Below, piece by piece: positions 35,001 through 47,000 of a stretch of DNA of 64,000 nucleotides (the stretch's first letter is position 1; each line of letters begins with the position of its first letter). The notes below the pieces were generated by a model. It was not told where the DNA came from. It made no database searches and saw only the letters and a list, made by a program, of their open reading frames with translations. The stretch spans positions 335,314,651 through 335,378,650 of the forward strand of contig NC_092874.1 in the NCBI RefSeq assembly GCF_028372415.1. Reading direction: 5' to 3'. The translations under genes and the position numbers were made by a program. The DNA is from Notamacropus eugenii. Lineage: Eukaryota; Chordata; Mammalia; Diprotodontia; Macropodidae.

Positions 35001-38000
35001 TGTTTCATTTTTGGTTTTTTTATCCATAGTGCCTGGCACACTGTAGGCACTTAAATGCTTGTTGATTATTGGTTAGGATGGGGCATATTGGATTTAGGTA
35101 CATAAAAGCTAATTACAAGTGTGTTGTTTATGTAATGGGTTCCTGGACTTCTAAAGCTGAACTTCAACATCCTAGACTTTGGGGAGGCAAATGCCAAAAT
35201 TATTTACTATACATTATTGTCCGATTTTGTGTGCCAACAGCGCCAGTCAGTGCCCTCCCTTAGAATTTCATTCCTGTGTTGTTGTTTTTTCCAAAGAAAT
35301 AACAGGGAAGGGTGCAATTGAAATGTCTCTGAGAGCATTGTTGCTTCCTCTCTTCTCACTCTTTCAGCCTGGCATCAGATCTCATCCGTCAGCTGAAAGT
35401 GTTCTCCACAGTTACCAGCAATCTCTTTCCCCTCCCCCCTTGCAGTGATCTCTTAATTAACAAATTCAGCATTATTTTCTCACTCTTCATCTGCCTTTGA
35501 CACCGTTGACCAACCTCTTCTCTCCTTGCTTGTCTCTTCCTTCTAAGTTTTTGTGACACGGCTCTCTAGAAGTTCTCCTATCTGTCTGACTACTCCTCAG
35601 TGCTCCTTGCTGGATCACCATCCATGTCATAACCACTAACGGTGGGTGTTCCTTAACGTTCTGGCATGAGGTTTTACTTTTCTCCATCTGCACTCTTCTT
35701 GGGTTTCTTCATCAGCTCTCATAGGTTCCATTATCATCTCAGTACAGATGACTCCAAGATCTAAATCTCTTTCTCGAGCTCCAGTTTTATCTATCAGCCA
35801 TTTCTAACCCCTTCTCTTTCTCTCATAATCCACCTCTCTTCCTTATATTTCTGTTTTCTTGAGAGTACCACCTTCCTTCTACAACCTGAGTTGTCCCTCC
35901 CTTTCCCTCATCCCAAATATCCAGTTCGTAGCTGAATCCAAGCAAATCAATCAAGCATTTATTAAGTCTATTATGTGTCCAACAGCTCTGGGAATATGAA
36001 AATGAAAAGTGGGCATCTGTCTCCTCAGACAGCTAGCATCCTATTGGGGGAGATAATATGTCCATGCAAAAGTACCTACAAAATAAATACAGGATAATTT
36101 GGGGAGGGAGAGTGCCAGGGGATCAGGAAAGCTTCATATTTACAGGACATGAGATTCTAAGAATCTCTACAACATCTTTTGAATCTGTCCCATTTTCTCA
36201 ACTCATAGGTCCTCCTCACCAAAGCCAGCCCCATTATATGTACCTTTGATCCCATTCCCTCCCATATTTTCCAGTAGATTGCCTCCACTATCATCCCCCC
36301 TCTGATCTTTCACTATCCACTAGTTCCTTTTCTGTGACCTACAAACATACCCATGTCCCCTTATCCTTAATAAGTTTGCTCACTCCTACTATCTTCCTTA
36401 TAGCTATCATCCTATATATCTTTTCCCTTTCTTACCCAAACTCCTTTAAAAAAGCCATCTATACGCAGTGTCTCCATTATCTCTATGCTTATTCTTCTAA
36501 ACCTCCTGCAGTTTGCCTTCTGACTGCATCACTTTTCTGAAACTTCTGTTCCCAAAATCATCAATGATCTCGTAAATGTCAAATCCAATGGTTTCTTCTC
36601 AGTTGTCATCCTTCTGTCTTTGATGCAACTTTGACCACCCTCTTTTTCTGGATAATTTTCTCCCTTGGGTTTTTGCCTCCCTCCTCTCTCTTGGTTCTCG
36701 TTTTACCTGTCTGATAGGTGCTTTTAATCTCCTTTTACCTAGGTCATTATCCATGTCTCACCCACGAATCAGGAATAATTCAAGGATCTGTCTTGGTTCT
36801 TCTTTTTTCGCTGCACTCTTTCGCTTGGTGACCTCGTTGGATCCCGTGGGTTTAGTTATCACCTCCCAGATCTCTAGATCCATCGTGAACCTTTTTCTTC
36901 TGTTCTAGACTGCATTGTAAATTGCCTATTGGAAATCTCAACCTGATTGTCCCATAGACATCTCAAACTCAACATGTCCAGAATAGCTCATCATTACCTC
37001 CAAACCCACCCCTCTTTTGGATCTGCCTGTTACTGTCAAGGACACCACCATCCTTTTAATCTAGTTCGTTTTCCAGTTTTCCAACCTTGATGTCAGAGGT
37101 GACTCTTTATTTCACATGTACAATCATTTTCTTCCCCCTCCCTAACACGGCATGCGGTCTGATGTAGGCTGTACATATACATTCATGTTAAACCTATTTC
37201 ACATTATCATGTTGTAAAGAAGAATTAGAACCAATGGGAGGAACCATGAGAAAGAAGAAACCAAAAAAAGAGCAAACAGTATGTTTGGATCTGCCTTCAG
37301 ACCCCATAGCTCTTTCTCTGGATGTGGATATGGTGTTTTTCCTCGTGAGTCTTTTGGAGTTGTCATAGATCCTTGCACTGCTAAGAAGAGATAAGCGTAT
37401 CAAAGTTAGTCATCACACATTGTTGCTCTGCTCTGCTCGGCATCAGTTCATGTAAATCTTTCCAAGTTTTTCTGAAGTCCACCTATTCATCATTTCTTTA
37501 GCACAGCAGTATTCCATTATATCCACAACTTGTTCAGCCATAGAATGTTAGCTTTTTGAGGACAGAAACTCGTCCTTCACTTTTGTCTCTGTATCCCTAT
37601 GCTCTACACAGTGCCTGTCACATATTAGGCTTTTAATAAATCCTTATTGATTGATTGATAATTAGTCTCCCTGCCTCAAGTCTCTCCCCTCCAAATCCAT
37701 CCTTCATACAGCTGCCAAAGTGGTTTTTCCAAAACCCAAGTTTGATCATGTTATCCCCTCCCCTCCTTCCCACTCAGGAAGCTCTAGGAGCTCGCTCTTT
37801 CTGGAGTAGGGTGGGGTGGGGTGGCGTGGGGGGTCAGGTCAGATTATCTTCTGATTGGCTATTATAGCCCTTCACAATCCAACTCCAGCCTACTCTTCCA
37901 GACTAGTAACATAGACTCTGTTCACATACTCTGTAGTCCAGAAAACTAATCTACTTCACTGTGGACAGTCTCCATCCTTGATGCATTTCCCCCATACTTG

Positions 38001-41000
38001 GAATCTACTTTTTCTCCTACTTCCACTTAGAATCCTTAGTTTAAGGGCAACTAGGTGGTACAGTGGATAGAGAACCATGGCTGGAGTCGGGAAGACCTGA
38101 GTTCAAATGTGGCCTCAGATAATTTATAACTGTGTAACTCCTGGACAAGTCATTTAACCCTGATTGCTTCAAAAAAGAAGAAAAAGTATACTTAGCTTCC
38201 TCACAGCTCAGCTTAAGTACCACTTGCTACATGAGGCCTTTCCTGATAGCTTAGCTGGACCTCTCCACCTCCAATTGCCTTGTATTTACTTTGTATAATT
38301 TACTTGAAAGTGTATCTACTCTTTGAGATAATTTCATGTAAACTTCTTTAGAGGAAGGATTATCTAGTTTTTGTATTCCTAGCATCTGCTACAATGTCTG
38401 GCTCATAATAGGTACTTAATTAATGCTTGTTTAATTTCCCCTTGGTTAGCCCTTCACAGACCCAAAAAATGTCTGACTAGTATCCTCATGAAAATTCTCT
38501 CTTCATTTGAAGAGTCTTATCATCTTTCACCTTCCTGTTGTCCAGACAAAAGACAAATTCTTTTTATCTTTTCTCGTGTTTTTAATATATCTTTATATCA
38601 TGCATTAGAGCCTTGTGCATAGTGGGAGCTCAGAAATTTGTTAATGGATTCCAAGGCTTTTCCAAACTTAGTTTTTGAATCACCTTTTGTTGTTTTTCTG
38701 AACTTCATTCATCTTTACAACTCTAAAATGCTGTGATTCTCTTCATCTTCTTTTCTCCAGACTAAACATCTTGAGTTCCTCCAACTATTCCTGGTATGAC
38801 AATTTCTTGGCCCTTTAAAATTTTTAGTCTTTTCTCACATATCTTAATTTCAGTGCTAAATTATTAAAATAATTTTAATTACTATTACCTAAATTCCTTT
38901 CCAAAATATGAAGCACTGTAGTCCTTGCAAGTTCCTGTCCATCTTATTGGATCAAATCCATAGTCAAGTCACACCCTAATTCTTTTGTCAAAAGAATGTC
39001 TAGAACATGTTGTGAGAGCTCTGGTTGTTTTGCCATAATGTGTGGAGAAAGAACTTTGTGGTCAGAAGATTTAAGGTTAATCCTCTCAGTTATGCCACTT
39101 AGTAACAGTGTGACTTTGGGCAGGTCACCTCCCTGAGCCTCTTGTGTCATTTACAAAGTGAAGAAGTTAGAGCTGTCTCTAAGGTTCTTTTTCTAGCTTT
39201 CATTCAACTCTTCTGTGCTCTCAATCTTAACTGTATCTCTCTTACCTGTGGACTTACCAGTTTGTCTAAAGACTCTTGTAATCCATTTAGATTTTTTGGA
39301 ATAAGAAGCTCCATAAGTTTGCCTGCTGTGTAAATTAGCTTTTATTTTATTGGTCCTTCACTTATTTCACTCAAGTACCAGAGGGTACGATGTGGTCCTA
39401 AGTTTTTAGGATATGGTTAAAAAAAAATCTGTGGTCACCTTGTGTGTGCCATTCCTAATTTTAGTAGTTTTAGCCTCACCCTTGTCAGTCTTGCTATTTT
39501 TAGATTACTACATCCTAATCTTTTTTTATTCTGCCCTCGTAAGGCAACCCCCTCTTTCCCTCTGCCCTAGTTTCATTTCTTTAGTTCCATTTTGTGGAAC
39601 ACAAAATGCAAGGGTAGGTGGATTGGTTATCTTTGTTCATCTGGGCAGGATATTGGGTGGGTCTTTGTTACCACCTTCCTTGATGCTATCCTGCAATTAC
39701 CATAATGAACAAAGTACTTGGGACAAAGGAAAATAATTGTTTTTTGATTTATACAATAGACTTTATAAACTTTTACAGTTTAAAAAAATTTCTAATATGT
39801 AATACAACACTAAAAACTGATGGATTGTAATCAAAAGTGGACTTGGAAAAATTTCTGAAATTTGGAATAATTCTGCGTCTTGATATATGAACAAATGAGT
39901 GAATGAAAGCACCGTACTGAGTGCCAGGGACATGGATAGAAAAGTAAACCAGTCCCGGCCCTCAAAGACTCCCATTCTGATGGGGCGGGAGACAGAACAT
40001 GTGGAAAGTTTCAGCCTCAAGTCACATGGAAATGTCCCACAGGGCCCTTAGGGTGTAGTGGCCAAGCACATGTAATGCCTCTTCTTTAATGTCATATTCA
40101 CTGATAAAATCAGATCAGTTTCTGGCACTGAACCAATTCACAGTTCCAAAGACTTGGTTGACAAAAACTTTCTCTTCCGGGTGGTTGTCATTTGTCTTTG
40201 TATTTTTTTTTCTTCGTCTTCAATGTGCTCTTTCAGAACTATGGCCTTTGTACATTTTCTTTAAGATTCGTTGCAACTTAACATGGCATTTAAGGGCCTC
40301 TACAGTCTGGCCCAGCCTAACTTTCCAGCCTTGGTTCACATTACTTTTGCTTTTGTGTAGCCTGTTTTCTTAGCTAGAAGGGAAGGTTAGTTGTTCCCCA
40401 AGTATGCCGTTCTCTCTTTTTACATTTACATATAACATCATCTTCCATACTTGGAATATCTTTTCTTCTCCATGGAATCCTTCTGATCCCCCCAGGTGTT
40501 GGGATCACCATGTACTCATTTATCTGTGGCCATGTTGTGTCTCCCTAGCGGAATGGATGCTCTTTGAGGACAGGAACTGTTTTGTCATTATTATTCTAAT
40601 GTAGCACCTTGCAAGGGCTTCATAAATGTCCTTTAAATTCAATATAAAGAGAACTATAAAACAACTTAATAGAACTGAAGGGAAACTGAAATCTTAATCC
40701 CATATAAACAGATAGATTGAACTAGATACAGCAATATATTCACTGTGTTTACTTACTAATTCATAGATGATTGAGTTCCTACTAAAATACACATGATCCT
40801 TCTTAATGGAATTTGAAAAATTAATAACAAAATGTGTTTGAAAGAATAATACACTGGAGTTGTGTTTTTAAGTGTTTTATTTTTTTTTTTTACATTACCT
40901 GCATTTCCTAGTATAGTTCTTCCCCTTCCCCTTCCCAGATCGTGTTTCTTTATAATAAAGAATAAAAACGAGGTGAAAAAATAAAGTAAAACTAGATGTA

Positions 41001-44000
41001 GATTGAAAAAATTTGACATTATGTAGAGTATTCTGCACCATAGTCCCTTATTCCTGCTTTTCCTCTTCCTTGCCAAGAAGGTGAGGTGGTGTTTTTTCAT
41101 ATCTCTTCTTTGCACCCAGCCTTTGTCTTTAAATTTCCCAGCATTCATCCATTTACATTGTTGTTAGTTCATGCTTACTTCACTTCATGTCAGTATTTCC
41201 TCCCATGTTTCTCTATATTCATTATTCCTTAAGGCACAGGAATATGACTTTTTTACTGCATGTATCACAGCTTGTTTAACCACTCTCCAATTGATGGACA
41301 TCTATTTTGTTTTTAGTTATTTGCCACTATGAAAATTGCTGCTTTTTTATTTTATTATATATGAGTTGTTTATCACTGATCTCCTTGGGGTATACTCCTG
41401 GCAGTGGAATCTCTGGGTCAAAGAGTATGGCTATTTTTGTCACTTTCCTAGTATAATTCTGAATTGCTTTCCAGAGTGGTTGGACCAATTAATTCATAGC
41501 TCCACCAGTAGTGGATACAATAGTGCATTAGTGTGCCTGGCTTTGCTTTCAACAATGACTGTGAAATTATTTTTAAAGTGGGGTTAGGGGAAGAAAAGGG
41601 GAATTGTGATTTAAATATTTGACTTCCAAATTACAGTTTTCTTCTCTAAAAAGTCAGAAAATGTGATAGTAAATTTCATGTGGGTATGTTATCTCCTGGG
41701 GTCAAATGAGTGAAATTCCAGCATTTTATTTTCCTCCTATTCTTCACTGTCTGCACCTTCCTTCCTCCCCTCTTCCCCTGCACCTCACCCTGCCTCTGTC
41801 CAGTCTGCTTTATAGCACGGGCTTTTTGGCTTATGAGGCTGCTTGCCAGTAAACGTAGAGGGGTTGAAAGTGTGGGAGTTGGGTGTTTAAGCTCCTGAGT
41901 GGAATGTTCTTGTCTTTTCAGTCTACCTTCCTGAGCTTAATGACATCCACAGCCAGTGAAGCTGCATCCTATGAATTCACCACTCTGACCTGTATCCCAG
42001 GTGTCATTGAAGTAAGTTTGAATTCTGAGGGGAACCAAAAAGAATGTGAGTCTGTGGGTGTGTGTTTGCATTTGTTCTTTCATTGAGGCTGGCCTTCGTT
42101 GTCTTCCCCCCTGTGGTTTTGAGGTCTTAAAGAGTTTCTAACAGTTTCTGTGGGTGCCCTCACTGCTCCTAGGAGCTCTTACTGCATTGAGGTCTGGCGG
42201 AACAGTAAGAACACTCTTTCAGCTCACTAATTGGTTCCATTAAAAAAGTTGTTTTTCATTAAAAAACAATTGTAATGATGCCTTAGCTCCTTAGTCTGTA
42301 TTGTGATCTGTCCAGATCACTTCTTTATTTCAAGAGATATAGGGAGCATAATACCAGGCACATAATAGGTGCTATATAAATGTTGGCTTTTATTGTTACT
42401 GTTTTATTGTTATTATTATAAATTCTTGAATCTCCCATGATGACATAATTGTTAAAAGATGTTAGCGTGTGGGATGATCTTCAGGATTTAGATTTAGGAA
42501 CTTGAACGTTCCTGTCCCAGATTGAAAGCTTGGAAACCCTTTTCCTTTTATGCCAACACAGGGCTTCTTTTTCAAAGACAGTCTAGAAGTAAAGTACTTC
42601 TCAGCCTAGGATTGGGTTTGGTTCTTGAAACATCAGCACTGTGCTTTGAGCATTCTGAAATTTTCAAAGCTTCTATTGATCACTCTCTGAACCTGCAGAA
42701 GCATTTTGGGAAATCTACATGGACTCTCCTCTACTTAAAGTGCTGCTTAGACCTTTGTTTGATTTAAGACTTAAGGGGTTGTTAGTTCATATTAAGGAAA
42801 GCTTTTCAAGGGGCAGTCAGCTGAGCATCCATGACCTCTTTCATTTTTTTGCCCTAGTACAAAGGAGCCAATATTCAGCTCTTAGATCTTCCTGGAATCA
42901 TTGAAGGTGCTGCACAAGGTAGGAAAATTGATTTGATTTTTATTCGTAATCACTGAGGCAGGAGCTTGGTAAAGGCAGAGGAGGGAAGTAGAAGTGCTGA
43001 GGCCAGATTCTTCCTCACAGGGACTTTGCAGCAGAGGAAATTGATGAGATTGCCAACCAGTGCTTCCACTTCTCCATTTTCATTATTCTCCAAAGTTAGT
43101 AGTTATAACATAGGTCCGAAATGTTGGAAATTCATTAATTTTGTAAGGAAATTTGTACTCAATAATGGAGGTGCAGCTCTGAGAATAGTCCTTCATTAGG
43201 GTTATTAATGGGGGGAATGTGGAAGAGGGAAGGAAACGGAAGAGAATTTGGAACTCAGAATTTTAATAATAATTAGAAAAAATTTTTTACATGTAATTTG
43301 GAAATATTTAACGAAGTAAGTAAAAACAATTTAAAAATAGAAAAAAGAACTGTAGTCCATTCAAGCTTGATGGCCTTTGTGTGTGCACTAAGGTGTCACT
43401 GACTCTGACTTCCAGACTAGCCAAGGTGTCTGTCTCCCCCTTTTACCCTTCACTTTCTGAATTGTCCAGAAAGAGGTCCACCTATGGCTTTTCATTTTTG
43501 ATGTCCTGATGGAAAAACCATTCCACCGCTGTTGTTGTGGTGAGATAAAAAGATTATCTTATTCTCTGAATGTGTCCCTAGAACAGCTGTGTAGATCAGA
43601 GGTGGCAAGCTTGCCTCCAGCCTGCAAATCTTCTGAGTGTGGTCCAAATCAGATTAAAATTTAGTTGGGAAATATTTGACATGATGTTAATTTGCGGTTT
43701 TGAGTCTCTGTGTCTCTGTAGAGATCCACTAATGTAAGTGATAAAAGTGGCAAGACTGTTGGATCACCTCTAACACCTTCCTTTAGGAAGAGGGATGAAC
43801 ATAATTCCATATTCTGCTTCTCCCAGGGAAAGGCAGAGGCCGACAGGTGATCGCTGTGGCTAGGACAGCTGATGTTGTCATCATGATGCTGGATGCCACC
43901 AAGGGAGAAGTGCAGAGGTCAGTGTGTGGAGGGAGGGAATGGATTGAGTTTGGACCAGAACTACTCTGCTGGAAAGTAGCTTGGCACCAAAGGATGTTGC

Positions 44001-47000
44001 TGCTACTACTGCTGCTGTGCCTGGTTGTCCACTGAGTAGTTCTCTAACTTTTTGTAGTAGCTGTCCTGTATGTAGTCCCTAAAAGTCTGGCCAGAAGAAT
44101 CTTCCCTTGCTGCTAGCCCTTCTGTAGCAGGGTTGGAATCCTGGACGCCTTGTCAGCAAGAGAGTTAGCTCTCTGTTTTCTATTACTTGTCTTTCCACTT
44201 GGATTGACTTAATGACATGATTGTACAGGAGGGGGTACTAAGTAAGATCTAACCAGTATGTGCCTCTAGTATCAGGAGGCTCTTGGGAGCAAAGAGTTGT
44301 TTACAGCAACAGAGTAGAAGGAAAGGTTGGAAAAGGAATGTTATTGTCAAGGAGCTTGGATTGGGAACTCTATTGAATTTCTACCAGGGCGCAGCAAGCT
44401 TGGCCTGGGGCCTTTATTCACTCTCTATGGAGAGTTGGCCAGCATGACCAAGCTGTTGCTGTAAAGACTGGCAAAAACCAGGCCTCAGGTGTTCCATTGA
44501 TTCCCTAGCCTTCTGGGCTACAGGTGTACCCATTTGAGGTTGCATGTTTTGGCAAGGGATTCCACCTTCACCCACAGCCACTAAATTGGTCTGCTTTCCT
44601 GGCTTTTAGCTGCCAAGGACCAACTTTGAGCTCCTTTGGAAAAGAAGGACACGGTTTTTACTTGAGTTTCATCCTCTTTTAAATAGGGGAGAGGGAGATG
44701 CTGACATTTCAGTGGAATAGCCCTTTGTCCCCCTAAATACAAAACCTGTATCTGAACACATTGTGCTTTAACTGTGTGTATTTGTTTGAACTTCAGTCTT
44801 TGTTTATTTATTGCCTGTACTTAAATGTACCTCTTGTCTCATGTTAGAATGTGAACTTCATAAGCGTTGGAATTGTTTCAGTCTTCTCTTTGTATGCCCA
44901 GCACTTAGCACAGTCCTTGGCACTGTGTAGATGCTTCACACGTGTTGTTTTTTTTCATTCATAAAACTTTTATTCCATTTACATCAACTTAATGCACATG
45001 TTCTTAACAATTATGCTTGAATTGTTCATGAAAATTTCATAAGACATTAAACAAAGCTAACCATCATCTCAGGTTATTTCCCTGTTAACTATTTTTACAG
45101 CACATGCATGTTAGGCAAGTATCAAAAAAATCACAAAAGCAAAAAAACCTAAAAAAAGTTAAATCCATGGATTCCTTGTTTTACTGCTATGTCTGATATA
45201 CAGTGACTTTATGAATATCTAGCAATTCATTTTTACTGCATCTTTACTTGTACATTTGTTCTTAGGTTGCCTGAACCATTTAAATATAAATAAAATGAGT
45301 GTAGCAAAAATAATGAAAGTGAACAGCAGGTAGTTTTACAAATGATGGAATGTGAACCGTTTCTGCCTTTCTCCAGAGTAAATGGACTGGGTTAAAACTT
45401 TGTCTTAAGGAACACTTTTGCAGCTGCAGTCATAAAGGTGTACATGTTGAGATTGTGTATTCCACAGATACACATGGAATGACATGTAATAACTATGGGA
45501 CATCTCTTTCTACCACAGCCATGAGTGCTCCAACCCGAAAGTACCCACAGTTACTACACCTGTGGCTGGAACCAATTATCCCTTTATGACAGACCAGATC
45601 CCCATGACAGACCAACATGTAGGCAGTTTTCTTTACTTAGACATGGAAACCGTTTTAACATTGACCTTGTGAAATCACAATGTACCAAAAGTACTATGCC
45701 AAACATATAAAATGTATAAAAATTCCATATCCCTATACTGGCCACCTCAGATGAAAACAGATAACTCCCTAAATGTTAACTGGCTCTACTCCCCTAATAT
45801 TAAACATAAAAACCACATGGGAAATATAGAAATCCAAATAGAAGTAACATAAACCTGTCATAAATTGTAAACAAAAGCTATTTGTGGGGCAGCATGGATG
45901 GCAAATGGTCTACTATGTAAGTTTTAGAATGAGGGAGGCAGACAACAGTTGGAAGGCTGGTTCATTCTCCCCTCCTTCTGCTTCAGCTTCATCTCCCTGG
46001 GTGTCCGATGTCCATGATGTCAAATCGTCTCTCAGTAATTGCATCATTAGTGTGCCATCTTTGTATGATTCTTCCTAATGTATCAAGTTCAGCAATGGCT
46101 TCATCAAAAGCTGTCGTTGCGAGGGAGCAGGCTTTCTGTGGAGACTTGAGGATCTCCTAACAGAACACAGAGAAGTTCAGTGCCGGACCCAATCTTACAG
46201 GATGCATTGGTTGCATCTCCTTTTTGCTGATTTCAAATGCTTCTGATATGTTTGCTGTGATTGATCCATTGTGCCATTCTTATCTTCACCAGCAGCAACC
46301 TCAGCCAAATACCGGTAGTAGTCTCCTTTCACTTTCAAATGGAAAACTTTACTTTCTGCTTGCGAAGCATTAGGAATCAAGCACTTTTCCAGTAGAGACA
46401 GGCATCATTGCAGATATCTGTTAGTTCGGTCTCAGTTTTCTCTCTGTATTCTCAGGCCGTCTGCTGTTTTTTCTCAGCACCTTCTGTCTTTTGCTCCATA
46501 CTTGAAACAGCCCTCCAAGATGACCTCCGGGCCCCTGCAACATTTTTGTAAGCAGCAGAGAGAAGACTCCTCCCCTCATTGGATAATTTAGCTCCTTGCT
46601 CAATGACAGATTCCATGTTATCATATCTTAGACTGCTCAGCCAATTTGGCCTTTTGCACCAGCTCATTTTCATCCATGACTGAATGTTCTGTGTCTGCAG
46701 TGAGTGCGGCGGCGACAGACAGTCGTAGGGGTCAGCGGTCTCTGGGAAGTGGCAGCGGCCGTACGTGTTGGTTGGTTGATTGAGTCGTAGAATATAGGAA
46801 GGTCCAAGGTCACGGTGGTGGAATTATCCTTTTCAGATATATAGAAGGGACTTTCATTGCTGGAGCTTGCACTCCAGCTAAGAGTCACTATGTTTGCTGC
46901 ACCTGTGCAGGTCCCTGTTGGAAAAGGAATTGGAATCTGTGGGGATCCGGCTCAACAAACACAGGCCCAATATCTACTTCAAGGTGAGAACTCTGGGCCC

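Noticed and set aside
46195-46673. 14-3-3-like frames as a functional antisense gene
   Set aside because: Intronless, frameshifted, missing segments, with A tail and target duplications: a processed pseudogene.
46670-46888. 72-codon minus frame just upstream of the 14-3-3 copy
   Set aside because: Spans the retrocopy leader and the flanking intron; no similarity or codon signal.
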